DNA of 64,000 nucleotides from Olleya sp. Bg11-27 (GCF_002831645.1 NZ_CP025117.1:3735001-3799000); one strand, 5' to 3'. Positions 47,601-56,897 are shown, numbered from the stretch's first letter. Made by a program: numbers and translations. Notes: generated by a model from the letters alone, not told the origin.

Positions 47601-47885
47601 ATGAATATAATCGATTTTTTTATTGGAGCATTATTAGTAAATGCCATGCCACACCTAATTTTCGGGCTTACCAAAACTCATTTTCTTGGCTTGTTTGGTT
47701 ATAGTCCAAAAGGCAATATCGTCTACGCTATTTTACAGCTCATTACTTGCTGCTCTTTATTTTGCTTCAAGTATGGTTATCAGGTAGTATTAACCAACGG
47801 TTTTTTTATAGGCGGGTTAACCGTTCTTTGCTTATATTTTATATTTGGAAAAGTATTAGTCAACTTTTATGGTAAACAAAAATAA
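47601..47885 (+). CDS. Small membrane protein, unrecognised
   Basis: A 94-residue protein with three membrane helices at about 3-20, 35-55 and 62-85. Motifs include NAMPHLIFGLTKTHFLGLFG. It has its own start region downstream of the array and is not linked closely to the next gene (82 bp gap). The family may be a short DoxX-like or TM-only type, but no name can be given with confidence. Confidence 0.6.
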   Translation: MNIIDFFIGALLVNAMPHLIFGLTKTHFLGLFGYSPKGNIVYAILQLITCCSLFCFKYGYQVVLTNGFFIGGLTVLCLYFIFGKVLVNFYGKQK

Positions 47886-47967
47886 ATCAATAAAACAGTT
47901 GTTTTTAAAACACACCAAATAGTCTTAAACAATAAAATTTAATTACCCTATCATTATAAATCAAAAC

Positions 47968-49002
47968 ATGAAAAAAATTAGTTTACTTTTATTACTCGTT
48001 AGCTTAAACTTAAATGCGCAAAACGCAAAAAACAAAGGATGGTACATCCAGGAATTGCATTTTCCTGACATTAAATTACCGGAAGATTTTACAACCTACG
48101 CTACTAAAATTATTAGCAATACAGATAACATTAGACTTATAATTAGTGGAGAACAAAAAACGACAGCTTACTCTAACCCTGATATCACCAATTCTGTTAA
48201 GCGCTATTTAGAAATGCCCAATTTTACAACCTCTGAAACTCCTGATTTTATAATCGAGTTTACAGATTTAGGTGTAAAACATATTATTAGAGTTGAAGAG
48301 AAAAAAGGGCACGGCGAAAAGGCTGTTAACACATACACTGGTATTGTAGAGCTAACCTCCTCTACCAAAGTTGTGGTCAAAGATAATGAAGATAACATTT
48401 TATACGATAAAACATTTTCTGATAAGTATAAATCCGAAAGTGCTGGAGTATATAATAATGCTTCAATAAAATCGAGTGGTATTGCGCTTTCTCAAATTAA
48501 AAAGCAATACATCGCCAATGCCTCAGACTATCGCACCCTTAAAAACAACAACATATCTGATAATGTCATTATAAAAATAGCAAAAGGCTTGAAATCTGCA
48601 TTTAGCAGTTATTATGAAAAGCAGAGAATCAATCTATTTCATATTAAAAAAGAAGAAAAATATGGTATAAATAATAATGAGCAAGTCGATCAACTGCTAG
48701 CCTTCAACGCTATAGAATTTAGTGACACCTATTTAAAAGACTTAAACACTATCGCGACTAAAAGTTTAATTCACTTTGAAAAAGAGCTTGACAAAATCAC
48801 AGATAAAACAGACAAAAAACAAAAGAAAATATACTGGAGTTTACTAAGTAATATTTCTGGTGTTTATTACGCCCTAGGTAACTACGAAAAAGCTATTGAG
48901 TTTGCAAAATTAAGAGATGAAGTAAACTATAATAACAAGTGGAAATTTAATTTAGAAATAGCCGAAGACAGAAAAAAAATAGTAGATAAAAACAATAAAT
49001 AA
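47968..49002 (+). CDS. Secreted protein with C-terminal TPR-like helices
   Basis: A 344-residue protein with a signal peptide (MKKISLLLLLVSLNLNAQ). The N-terminal two thirds (GWYIQELHFPDIKLPEDFTT, then ITNSVKRYLEMPNFTTSETP) resemble a beta-rich periplasmic domain with the pattern of YaeT-type or DUF4136-like proteins, not certain. The last ~60 residues (LLSNISGVYYALGNYEKAIE) form a TPR-like hairpin. No partner is adjacent. Function unknown. Confidence 0.7.
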   Translation: MKKISLLLLLVSLNLNAQNAKNKGWYIQELHFPDIKLPEDFTTYATKIISNTDNIRLIISGEQKTTAYSNPDITNSVKRYLEMPNFTTSETPDFIIEFTDLGVKHIIRVEEKKGHGEKAVNTYTGIVELTSSTKVVVKDNEDNILYDKTFSDKYKSESAGVYNNASIKSSGIALSQIKKQYIANASDYRTLKNNNISDNVIIKIAKGLKSAFSSYYEKQRINLFHIKKEEKYGINNNEQVDQLLAFNAIEFSDTYLKDLNTIATKSLIHFEKELDKITDKTDKKQKKIYWSLLSNISGVYYALGNYEKAIEFAKLRDEVNYNNKWKFNLEIAEDRKKIVDKNNK

Positions 49003-49015
49003 ACCAATAGCTTTA

Positions 49016-49049
49016 AGTGACCAACTCTTAATATTTCGGATTGGTCACT
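49016..49049 (+). terminator. Hairpin after the TPR-like gene
   Basis: AGTGACCAA (49016-49024) and TTGGTCACT (49041-49049) form a perfect 9-bp stem 14 bp after the stop codon. There is no T-run, so termination may be weak. Confidence 0.5.
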
Positions 49050-49105
49050 CAAAGTTATAACAGCATATATTAGGTTTTCGCTAACTCTTTAATCAGAAAG
49101 TAGTA

Positions 49106-49711
49106 TTAATTGTCCCTATATAAGTTAGGCAAACTAACTTTAAACTTAACAGCTATTAATCTAATTGCAATAACAACAACTCCTGCTATTACAAATACAA
49201 AATCCGAAGCTATAGGAAGTTTGATCACTAAAAAATAGGTTGCTCCTCCTAAAATACAAGCTGTAGCGTACACCTCTTTTCTAAATATTACTGGTATTTC
49301 ATTACACAAAATATCTCTAATAACCCCTCCAAAACAAGCAGACATTGTCCCTAAAAAGACACAAATTATAGGGTGTAAACCTGCAGATATTCCTTTTTCT
49401 ATACCAACAACCGTATACAATCCAATACCTATAGTATCAAATAACAATAAAGACTTTCGCAGATAATCAATTTTAGATCTAAAAGCGACCGCAAAAATGG
49501 TTGATAAAATTACAACGTAGATAAAGGTCATGTCTTTCATCCAACCTACCGGAGTTTCTCCAATTAAAATATCACGCAACGTTCCTCCTCCTACTGCAGT
49601 TACAAACGCAATAATTAAAATACCAAAAGCATCCATACGTTTATTAAGCGCAACTAATACGCCAGAAATTGCAAAAGCAATGGTCCCTAAAATGTCAATA
49701 AAGTAAAACAT
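49106..49711 (-). CDS. TRIC-type / UPF0126 membrane protein
   Basis: A 201-residue membrane protein of two repeated three-helix units plus a seventh helix. The family signatures are present twice: FAISGVLVALNKRMDAFGIL with GGGTLRDILIGETPVGW, and GTMSACFGGVIRDILCNEIP. Proteins of this family form trimeric potassium-permeable channels (prokaryotic TRIC) or transport glycine in some species. Single gene on its strand; the 200-bp gap upstream is shared with the divergent OmpA gene. Confidence 0.9.
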   Translation of the reverse strand: MFYFIDILGTIAFAISGVLVALNKRMDAFGILIIAFVTAVGGGTLRDILIGETPVGWMKDMTFIYVVILSTIFAVAFRSKIDYLRKSLLLFDTIGIGLYTVVGIEKGISAGLHPIICVFLGTMSACFGGVIRDILCNEIPVIFRKEVYATACILGGATYFLVIKLPIASDFVFVIAGVVVIAIRLIAVKFKVSLPNLYRDN

Positions 49712-49912
49712 ATTATATATAAAAAATGCAAAATTAGTTTTTATAAAACAAAATCACCTAGTATAACACGCTTTTAATAGTAAAAAAACAAACCTTAAAA
49801 AACAACACTTAATTATCGTTAATCTATCAAAGCCAACACATTACCCTATTAGTTTTAGTATTATATTTTTTTAGATTATATTGTCTTTGCTATTAATCAA
49901 TATATATAAAAA

Positions 49913-51157
49913 ATGAAACGATTAGTTTTACTACTAACTGTTACGCTCTTATTGTGCCTATCTCAAAACCTACAAGCACAAGACGCCTATTCCCCTTGGA
50001 CTGTCAGCTTAAGCACTAATGCCATCAATAATCCTGTTAGATCACGTCCTGCTGATTTAGGTCGCTATAAAACATGGCATTGGGATCCTGCTGGATTTAA
50101 AATAGCGTTGGCTAGGCATTTAAAAGGTAAATTATCTTTTGAGTCCACGATAACTTTAAACGGAATTAAACAAAATTATATAGATATTGACGATAAATTC
50201 CCGCTAATATCATTAGACGGAGATTTTAAATACAACCTCTCTAACAGCTTTGCTGTAACACCATATTTGATACTGGGTGGTGGTTACACTTGGTTAGATA
50301 CTATTGGAGCAGGAACCCTAAATGCTGGAGTTGGTATTACTATTTGGTTAACTTATAACTTTGGCTTAACAGGACAAAGTCTTTATAAACATGCTTTTGA
50401 AGACTATGGATTACAACATTATCAACACTCGGTTGGTATAATCTTTAAATTTGGAGGTACCGATAGTGATAATGATGGTATTATCAACACAGAAGACCAA
50501 TGCCCTAATGTCTTTGGATTGGCCCGTTTTGATGGCTGTCCTGATAGAGATAAAGACGGTATTCCTGACAAAGACGATAATTGTCCAGATATGCCAGGTC
50601 TCCTTAATGGTTGTCCAGATAGTGATAAAGATGGTTTTGCTGATCCTTATGATAAGTGTCCAACTATTGCAGGAGACAAAACTAATAAAGGATGTCCTTT
50701 AGCTGATAGCGATGCTGATGGTATCCCTGACAAATTTGACCACTGTCCAAAAATCAAAGGCGTCAAAAAAAATAATGGATGTGCTGAAGTGGTAAAAAAA
50801 GAACCAATAAAAACAGTAAAACCAATGCAACCTGTTCTAATATATTTTGAATTAAGTAAAGCAGAAATTACTCAGGATAGCAAAAAAACATTAGACAACG
50901 TTGCTGTATTTATTAACCAATCCACAATAACAACTTACCAGATTTCTGGTCATACAGACAACACCTCTTCTAACCAAACCAATTTAAAATTATCTTTACA
51001 GCGTGCCAATGCGGTAAAAGCCTATTTAATTGATAAAGGTGTCGATAAAAACAAACTAAACACTAAAGGTTTTGGAGAAGCCTTCCCTATTGACACAACC
51101 AATACCGAAGCTGGAAAACAAAAAAATAGGCGTGTAGAAATCATCCCTTTACAATAA
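49913..51157 (+). CDS. OmpA-family protein with thrombospondin type 3 repeats
   Basis: A 414-residue outer-membrane protein. After the signal peptide (to about 23) comes an eight-stranded barrel (25-180). Calcium-binding thrombospondin type 3 repeats follow at about 183-285 (DSDNDGIINTEDQCPN, then DKDGIPDKDDNCPDMPG and DSDADGIPDKFDHCPK). The OmpA C-terminal peptidoglycan-binding domain is at about 300-414 (YFELSKAEITQDSKKTLDNV, then ISGHTDNTSSNQTNLKLSLQ). It anchors the outer membrane to the cell wall. Co-directional with the DUF2141 gene. Confidence 0.94.
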   Translation: MKRLVLLLTVTLLLCLSQNLQAQDAYSPWTVSLSTNAINNPVRSRPADLGRYKTWHWDPAGFKIALARHLKGKLSFESTITLNGIKQNYIDIDDKFPLISLDGDFKYNLSNSFAVTPYLILGGGYTWLDTIGAGTLNAGVGITIWLTYNFGLTGQSLYKHAFEDYGLQHYQHSVGIIFKFGGTDSDNDGIINTEDQCPNVFGLARFDGCPDRDKDGIPDKDDNCPDMPGLLNGCPDSDKDGFADPYDKCPTIAGDKTNKGCPLADSDADGIPDKFDHCPKIKGVKKNNGCAEVVKKEPIKTVKPMQPVLIYFELSKAEITQDSKKTLDNVAVFINQSTITTYQISGHTDNTSSNQTNLKLSLQRANAVKAYLIDKGVDKNKLNTKGFGEAFPIDTTNTEAGKQKNRRVEIIPLQ

Positions 51158-51260
51158 AAAGACAATTGGTCTATTAAAAATAACAGTTGAGTCATTAGTT
51201 TTAGTGTTAGCGCTTTGTTTATTGCATTTTTGAAGTGTTAACCAATAAAAACAACACACA

Positions 51261-51722
51261 ATGAACACATTAATGACTTCAAACCGAATTAAAAGACATG
51301 TATTAAACACTTTAATTTTATTTATACTGAGTATCACATGTACTGTTGCACAGTCAGAGAAAGAATTAAAACAAGGACAGACCGTAACTGCAACTATTAA
51401 TAATGTAAAAAATAATACTGGACAAATAGTATTTGCTTTACATACAACAGATACTTGGATGAAAGGTCAAGGTATTCAACATGAAAACATGAGCATTGAA
51501 AATAACACTGCAACGGTCACTTTTAAAAATGTAAAACCAGGGACGTATGCTATAATGGTATTACATGACGAAAATAAAAACAACCGTATGGATTTTGAAA
51601 ATGGTATGCCTTTAGAAAACTACGGAATATCCAATAATCCTATGAGTTATGGTCCGCCACAATTTTCTGAAGGCCAATTTAAAGTAACATCAGAGGATTT
51701 AGATTTTAAAATCCGGTTCTAA
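51261..51722 (+). CDS. DUF2141 secreted protein
   Basis: A 153-residue exported protein. The signal segment lies at about 12-30 (HVLNTLILFILSITCTVAQ) behind a hydrophilic lead, so translation may start at the second ATG (51273). The body matches DUF2141: NNTGQIVFALHTTDTWMKGQ, then VTFKNVKPGTYAIMVLHDEN and NRMDFENGMPLENYGISNN. The family has an immunoglobulin-like fold and no known role. A terminator follows. Confidence 0.9.
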   Translation: MNTLMTSNRIKRHVLNTLILFILSITCTVAQSEKELKQGQTVTATINNVKNNTGQIVFALHTTDTWMKGQGIQHENMSIENNTATVTFKNVKPGTYAIMVLHDENKNNRMDFENGMPLENYGISNNPMSYGPPQFSEGQFKVTSEDLDFKIRF

Positions 51723-51744
51723 ACACATTAACAATCGATTCGTT

Positions 51745-51772
51745 ATTAAGCTACTTTATAGTGGCTTTTTTT
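51745..51772 (+). terminator. Terminator after the DUF2141 gene
   Basis: AAGCTACT-TTAT-AGTGGCTT with one G-T wobble, followed by TTTTTT, 25 bp after the stop codon. Confidence 0.75.
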
Positions 51773-51847
51773 AGTCGATATAATTTGGATTTAAAATTTA
51801 TTTATCTAACTTAGTAGCACTCCCCTAGATCTTATCAAAACTATATT

Positions 51848-52264
51848 ATGAAATGTCGTAGAATCATTTACACTAGTCAATCTACAAAACAATTTAATAA
51901 GCGTGACTTATTAGATCTTTTGCATGATTCCCGTGCTTTTAATACAATGGATAATATCAGCGGTGTTTTAATGCACAAAAATGGGTTATTCCTTCAAATT
52001 ATTGAAGGCAAGTCTAAAGATCTTGAAAATCTTATTGAGCGTCTTCGCAGAGATACAAGACATAACAACCTAAAGATAATTGATGATCAATTAGTAGAGG
52101 ATCGCATATTCGCAAACTGGAGTATGGGGTGTGCCGATTTTGACGATCCAACATTAAGTCTTATACCTGGTATCAGAACGGATTTAAGCGACCCTACTGT
52201 GATTAAAAAATTAATTACAAACCTACCAGAGCTTGTGACTTTATTACTTCAAAATAACGACTAA
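51848..52264 (+). CDS. BLUF-domain blue-light photoreceptor
   Basis: A 138-residue single BLUF domain. The residues that bind and switch around the flavin are all in place: Tyr8 (RRIIYTS), Asn32 (HDSRAFNT), Gln50 (LFLQIIEG), and Trp91/Met93 (ANWSMG). Blue light moves the Tyr-Gln hydrogen-bond network around FAD and changes the protein's partners. It has no output domain, so it must signal through another protein, often a regulator of biofilm, stress or cyclic nucleotide turnover; none is obvious next to it. Single gene with its own terminator. Confidence 0.93.
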   Translation: MKCRRIIYTSQSTKQFNKRDLLDLLHDSRAFNTMDNISGVLMHKNGLFLQIIEGKSKDLENLIERLRRDTRHNNLKIIDDQLVEDRIFANWSMGCADFDDPTLSLIPGIRTDLSDPTVIKKLITNLPELVTLLLQNND

Positions 52265-52345
52265 TTATATGTACATTATAATTGGTTAAAAATGGTCTCG
52301 TATACATATAGCCAAGTCTTTTTTAGAATTCTAATTGACTGAAAC

Positions 52346-52376
52346 AAAAAAAGAGCAACCTGAGTTGCTCTTTTTT
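52346..52376. terminator. Bidirectional terminator between BLUF and dps genes
   Basis: AAGAGCAAC-CTGA-GTTGCTCTT between runs of A and T, placed between two convergent genes. Confidence 0.88.
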
Positions 52377-52393
52377 GTTATCATTTAATGTAA

Positions 52394-52873
52394 TTATAGG
52401 CTTTTTCCTAACCAAGCATTCATCATCCAAATTGTTTTTTCTTGCTCAGAGATAAAATCGCTAATCATAGCGTTTGTGCCTTCATCATTTGCCTCTCCAG
52501 CAGTTTCTAAAATATGACGTTCTAGTTTTAATAATTCTGTTAAAGACGTTACAATTAATGTAACTGCATTGTCATCTTTAGAAACGTTATGTCCAACAGG
52601 CACTTTAGACGATTTGATATAATCATCAAAAGTATGTAATGGCGTTTCGCCTAATGTTAATACACGCTCTGCTATTAAATCTACTTTCAGATTAGCATCC
52701 GTATATAACTCTTCAAATTTGACATGTAAGTCAAAAAAGTTTTTACCTCTAATATTCCAATGAATCCCTCTTAAATTTTGATAATATATTTGAAAATTAG
52801 CTAATAATTGATTTAGCTGTCCTGCTAATTCTTTAGTTTTTTGAGTGTCTAATCCTAATGTATTTAGTGTCAT
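52394..52873 (-). CDS. dps: DNA-protecting ferritin-like Dps protein
   Basis: A 159-residue Dps. The ferroxidase site formed between subunits is visible: His in GIHWNIRGKNFFDLHVKFEE with Asp and Glu in the same helix. The C-terminal helix includes SDFISEQEKTIWMMNAWL. Dps forms a 12-mer that oxidises ferrous iron with hydrogen peroxide and shields DNA. It is divergent from oxyR with a dyad that looks like an OxyR site between them, so peroxide induction through OxyR is likely. Confidence 0.95.
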   Translation of the reverse strand: MTLNTLGLDTQKTKELAGQLNQLLANFQIYYQNLRGIHWNIRGKNFFDLHVKFEELYTDANLKVDLIAERVLTLGETPLHTFDDYIKSSKVPVGHNVSKDDNAVTLIVTSLTELLKLERHILETAGEANDEGTNAMISDFISEQEKTIWMMNAWLGKSL

Positions 52874-52896
52874 GATATCCTATTTTATTTGTTACT

Positions 52897-52904
52897 CAAA
52901 TTTA
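52897..52904 (-). promoter_or_regulatory. Candidate -7 box of dps
   Basis: On the minus strand TAAATTTG matches TAnnTTTG exactly, 24 bp before the dps start codon. Confidence 0.45.
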
Positions 52905-52957
52905 CGATTAAATAATGCGGTTTAAACATAAGTTTTATTGATAGATGTTATATTTTT

Positions 52958-52972
52958 ATAGTCTTAAACTAT
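52958..52972. promoter_or_regulatory. Candidate OxyR-binding dyad between dps and oxyR
   Basis: ATAGTCTTAAACTAT has the ATAG-N7-CTAT half-site of OxyR and 5-bp symmetric arms. It ends 4 bp before the oxyR ATG, a position suited to autorepression, and also lies upstream of dps. Only one of the two expected half-sites is clear. Confidence 0.45.
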
Positions 52973-52976
52973 AAGC

Positions 52977-53918
52977 ATGACTATTACTCAATTATCATAT
53001 GTTTTGGCTGTTGCAGAAAACCAAAACTTTACTAAAGCTGCACAAAAATGTTTTGTAACGCAGCCTACTTTAAGTATGCAAATTCAAAAATTAGAAGATC
53101 AATTGGATGTTTTAATTTTTGACAGAAGTAAAAAGCCAATTGAGTTAACTGAAGTTGGTAAAAAAATAGTAACGCAAGCCAGAAATATTGTAAACGAATC
53201 GTATAGAATACAAGATATTGTTGATCAAGAGAAAGGGTTTATTGGAGGTGAATTTAGATTAGGTATTATACCTACAATTATGCCTACATTACTACCTATG
53301 TTTTTAAATAACTTTGTAAAAAAGTATCCTAAAGTTAAACTTAAAATTGAAGAGTTAACAACAGAAGAAATCATAACACGTATTAATGATGGCCATTTAG
53401 ATGCTGCGATTGCTGCAACACCTTTAGAAAATGAAACCATTAACGAACGTGTTTTATATTTTGAACCTTTTGTAGCTTACGTGCCACAAAACCATAGATT
53501 AAGAGATAAAAAAACGTTAGAAACGTCTGATTTAGAAATTGATGATATGCTTTTATTAGAAGACGGACATTGTTTTAGAGATGGTGTTATCAATCTTTGT
53601 AAAGCGTTTAAAAATCATAACGATGATAAGTTTCAATTAGAAAGCGGAAGTATTGAAACGTTAGTAAAACTATCTAATGAAGGTTTAGGGATGACCTTAC
53701 TGCCTTACTTACATACTTTAGATTTAAACGAAAAAGGAAAACAGAATCTACATTATTTTGCAGAACCTTCTCCTGCTAGAGAAGTCAGTTTGATATATCA
53801 CAAAAGCGAACTTAAAATGCAAATCATTGAAGCGTTAAGAGATGTTATCGCAGGTGTTGTTAGAGGTGCTATTGCTTTTCAAAATGTGCAAATCATTAGT
53901 CCCATTCAAAAAAAATAG
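52977..53918 (+). CDS. oxyR: LysR-type peroxide sensor OxyR
   Basis: A 313-residue LysR regulator: helix-turn-helix at about 1-60 (YVLAVAENQNFTKAAQKCFV, then TLSMQIQKLEDQLDVLIFDR) and substrate-type domain at about 90-300. The two redox cysteines are at residues 199 (EDGHCFRD) and 208 (INLCKAF), the same numbers as in E. coli OxyR, so it should form the disulfide switch on hydrogen peroxide. Divergent from dps, its likely target. A terminator follows. Confidence 0.95.
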   Translation: MTITQLSYVLAVAENQNFTKAAQKCFVTQPTLSMQIQKLEDQLDVLIFDRSKKPIELTEVGKKIVTQARNIVNESYRIQDIVDQEKGFIGGEFRLGIIPTIMPTLLPMFLNNFVKKYPKVKLKIEELTTEEIITRINDGHLDAAIAATPLENETINERVLYFEPFVAYVPQNHRLRDKKTLETSDLEIDDMLLLEDGHCFRDGVINLCKAFKNHNDDKFQLESGSIETLVKLSNEGLGMTLLPYLHTLDLNEKGKQNLHYFAEPSPAREVSLIYHKSELKMQIIEALRDVIAGVVRGAIAFQNVQIISPIQKK

Positions 53919-53921
53919 ACT

Positions 53922-53950
53922 AAAAAAAGCGACCAAATGGTCGCTTTTTT
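53922..53950. terminator. Bidirectional terminator after oxyR
   Basis: AGCGACCA-AA-TGGTCGCT (53928-53945) between A and T runs, shared with the convergent outer-membrane protein gene. Confidence 0.88.
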
Positions 53951-53957
53951 TGAATCA

Positions 53958-54944
53958 TTAAAGAGCAAAATTGACATAAACGGATACCCGCTGTTTTGAC
54001 TCTACATTATCACCAAATAAACGTTGACTAACTGGTAAAGTATAACTCGCTCCGAAAATAAATTTTTCGATGGCCAGCTCAGATCCTAAACTAAAATTCA
54101 AGATGTTACCATCCGTATCACTCAACGTTTCTCCATATTGTGTTATAGGATCATAAATATCTCCAGATACTCCCACAAATGGCATAATATTCATTTTCTC
54201 TTTAGGTATTGCTGTAAAAAAATTAACAGCATAACTAAATTGATCTCCAAATTGGTAGTCATTTTTATTTTCGCCTTTTAAATAATAGCTTAATAACGTA
54301 TTGACTCCAAAGCTATCATTTCCATAATTATATCCTAACGAAAATACACCATCCAAACTTCCAGTCCCTACTTGAAATCCTGGATTAATATTATCTGTTA
54401 AGCGTTGTTCAAATTGTCCTGTTGGTAATTTAATACCCAGTCCAAATTGCAAACTATGTCCTGACGGTACCTTTTTATTATCAAAATCAATTTCATTTTC
54501 TGCTTTCTTTTTATAAAAAACATGTTTATACCAACCAACAACATTAGCATCTCCTAACCCATTCAAGTTTTCTTTAATCCCATTAAAATCTCGTGTTAAA
54601 TCTTGATAAGGCAAACTAGCGGTAACATAAAACGATTCGTTTACTGGGATTTGAGCCCATAATTGAACGGTATTAAACGTTTCTTTACTTGTTGGCGAAT
54701 TTTCAAAAATCCCATTTTTAGATTCAAAATTTTGATAGATATACCGCAAGCCAATAAAATTAGCATTACTTAAAGTACCAAAACCAAAGCTTCCACTGCT
54801 TGTAGAGCAACCACATAAATCACACAGCACCTGAAAAGGTTCATGCTTTGTGCAAGGGTTTACAGGATTATGAGCTTCCGCTTTAGCGAAACCTAGCATC
54901 ACAATCCCAATAATTATATATTTAATATTCTGCAAAGCGCTCAT
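53958..54944 (-). CDS. Outer-membrane protein with Cys-rich N-terminus, MbnP/MbnH operon
   Basis: A 328-residue protein with a signal peptide and a probable beta-barrel (alternating strands from about residue 50, ending in YVNFAL). Just after the signal lies CTKHEPFQVLCDLCGCS, four or five cysteines that could bind copper. Its start overlaps the end of the di-heme protein gene by 23 bp, so it belongs to the same operon. It may carry copper or another substrate across the outer membrane. Proteins of this sort are found next to MbnP/MbnH-type pairs. Confidence 0.75.
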   Translation of the reverse strand: MSALQNIKYIIIGIVMLGFAKAEAHNPVNPCTKHEPFQVLCDLCGCSTSSGSFGFGTLSNANFIGLRYIYQNFESKNGIFENSPTSKETFNTVQLWAQIPVNESFYVTASLPYQDLTRDFNGIKENLNGLGDANVVGWYKHVFYKKKAENEIDFDNKKVPSGHSLQFGLGIKLPTGQFEQRLTDNINPGFQVGTGSLDGVFSLGYNYGNDSFGVNTLLSYYLKGENKNDYQFGDQFSYAVNFFTAIPKEKMNIMPFVGVSGDIYDPITQYGETLSDTDGNILNFSLGSELAIEKFIFGASYTLPVSQRLFGDNVESKQRVSVYVNFAL

Positions 54945-55968
54945 CTTCTAAAAATTGAGTATCTGTTAGTGTTTTTAAGAACGTAATTAAACTTTCTTTT
55001 TCGTAATCTGTAAGTGAAATACCATAAGTACCATCGGGTCTTAATAATGCTGGATCTACATTTCCGTTATCCACAGCATTAGCATCGTAAAAATCTAAAA
55101 CAACTTCTAATGTGGAAAATCGCCCATCATGCATATATGGATACGACACCTCTACATTACGCAGACTTGGCACTTTAAATTTGTATAAATCACTTGGATC
55201 TTCCAGTATATTAAAACGCCCTTTATCCTCTAATAATGGATTTATAGGTAACCCATTATTTCTAAATGTTTGGTCGGTAAATAAATCTGAGCTGTGACAT
55301 CCAGCGCATTTATTCTGAAATGTATTTAAACCATCAAGCTCCATAGTTGTTAAGGTTACATTATCTTCGTTTCTAACATATTTATCGTATTTAGAGTTGG
55401 AAGACACCATCATTAACATAAACTGTGATAAGGCTTTTAGCATGTTTTCGCTATTAATTTCGCCATCGTCAAAGGCTTTTTCAAATTGCTCTTGATAATA
55501 ACTATCCTGTTGCAACTTGACAATAACATTACTTAACGTTTCCCCCATTTCTAGTTCACTAGTTAACGGTATAATAGGTTGTAAATCTAGATGTGTGGCA
55601 GCACCATCCCACATAAAAGAGGTTTGATATGCTAAATTTTGCATAGGTTGTGCATTTCTAAGTCCGATACCACCATTAACACCATGACTTAATGTATGTC
55701 CATGATGCGTAAAAGCAAATGCTTGCTCATGGCAAAAAGCACAAGCAATAGCACCGTTAGAAGACAATTTCCCTTCGTAAAACAACTTTTTCCCCAGCTC
55801 AAAACCGGCTTCTGTAATTGGATTATTATCCAAATTATAAGCGATGTCTGGAAAATTAGATGGTAATTCTAACTGTAAAGGTATTGGCACATAGTTCTCC
55901 TGTTCTGTACTTTTAGAACAAGAAAACAGGGCTACCAAGCCTATTATAATAAGGCTTACTTTTTTCAT
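54922..55968 (-). CDS. Di-heme cytochrome c peroxidase family, MbnH-like lipoprotein
   Basis: From the ATG at 55968 the product has 348 residues and a lipoprotein signal (MKKVSLIIIGLVALFSC). Two c-type heme sites are present: CAFCH (in GAIACAFCHEQAF) and CAGCH (in NKCAGCHSSDLF). The remainder fits the MauG/cytochrome c peroxidase family (FKVPSLRNVEVSYPYMHDGR). Next to an MbnP-like gene it is best read as MbnH, which oxidises a Trp of MbnP to kynurenine through a bis-Fe(IV) state. Whether it does so here is not shown. Operon partner of the genes on both sides. Confidence 0.87.
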   Translation of the reverse strand: MKKVSLIIIGLVALFSCSKSTEQENYVPIPLQLELPSNFPDIAYNLDNNPITEAGFELGKKLFYEGKLSSNGAIACAFCHEQAFAFTHHGHTLSHGVNGGIGLRNAQPMQNLAYQTSFMWDGAATHLDLQPIIPLTSELEMGETLSNVIVKLQQDSYYQEQFEKAFDDGEINSENMLKALSQFMLMMVSSNSKYDKYVRNEDNVTLTTMELDGLNTFQNKCAGCHSSDLFTDQTFRNNGLPINPLLEDKGRFNILEDPSDLYKFKVPSLRNVEVSYPYMHDGRFSTLEVVLDFYDANAVDNGNVDPALLRPDGTYGISLTDYEKESLITFLKTLTDTQFLEDERFAEY

Positions 55969-56029
55969 AAGTATGAGATTTAATAAACCATTGAAAATCA
56001 TCAAATTTTCAATGGTCTATTAGTTATAT

Positions 56030-56830
56030 TTAATCGTTATGTACGTGATGTACTTCAAACATAGTAGATATGTTTGTTGCGATTACTGGTGTCTCATTAG
56101 CATCTGTATGCACTTGATCATAACCATCTGCAAAGTTTACAGCAGTACTACCATCAAATACTTTAGCGATATCAGCTTTAATATGTACTTCTGGAGACTT
56201 ATCTGTTCTTACTAGTACTGTATTAGGAAAGCTTAATGTGACCTCTCTATAATTATCTAAAGATGTTCCAACGCTACCCATATGTACATTTAAAGGTTGA
56301 TCGGTCATTGTACTTGTAGAATAAGTCCCATCTAATCGGATAAATTTATAACCCGAAGCCCAACTCCACATCATACCTTCAGCATCTGCTAAATCTAAAA
56401 AGTCACCTTGACCTTCTGCTCCTAAAGCAAATCGATCTTGATCAATTCCAATACCAAAAGTAACAGAGACATAATCTGCAGCATCCACATTGTCTAATGT
56501 CACCCAAATCTCTCCGGCGTTATTACCTTCTGATTCATCAATAATAAAGACATTCTCTTCTGCAGGATATTCAAAAATATTTCCATTTGTATCCGTAAAC
56601 CTAACATTACTAATAATATATTTTAGATTATCCAATTTAAATGACTCCGAATTAGATTTACTGTAAGACGTCCCAAAGATAAAATCCTGGTCACCGACAC
56701 CATTATCATATTTTAAAATAAGTGGTCCTGATTGACCAGATAAATCGTCTGAAGCTGAATCATCGTCTGATGAACATGCTGTAATTACTGCGCACGCTAA
56801 TAGCGCAAATGTATATTTGAATAATTTCAT
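56030..56830 (-). CDS. MbnP-like copper-binding lipoprotein
   Basis: A 266-residue lipoprotein (signal ending ACAVITAC). Family features: FKLDNLKYIISNVRFTDTNG, SVTFGIGIDQDRF, and the hallmark GMMWSWASGYKFIRLDG, where one of the two Trp is changed to kynurenine by MbnH in characterised members. The C-terminus is rich in His (FEVHHVHND). It should bind copper in the periplasm. The next gene, 25 bp on from the stop codon region, is the MbnH-like partner. Confidence 0.88.
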   Translation of the reverse strand: MKLFKYTFALLACAVITACSSDDDSASDDLSGQSGPLILKYDNGVGDQDFIFGTSYSKSNSESFKLDNLKYIISNVRFTDTNGNIFEYPAEENVFIIDESEGNNAGEIWVTLDNVDAADYVSVTFGIGIDQDRFALGAEGQGDFLDLADAEGMMWSWASGYKFIRLDGTYSTSTMTDQPLNVHMGSVGTSLDNYREVTLSFPNTVLVRTDKSPEVHIKADIAKVFDGSTAVNFADGYDQVHTDANETPVIATNISTMFEVHHVHND

Positions 56831-56897
56831 TTGTATAATTTTTAATTTTAAGTAATAAGTTATTAAGCCTATTATGGCTTAAGCCGAAAAATAAAAA

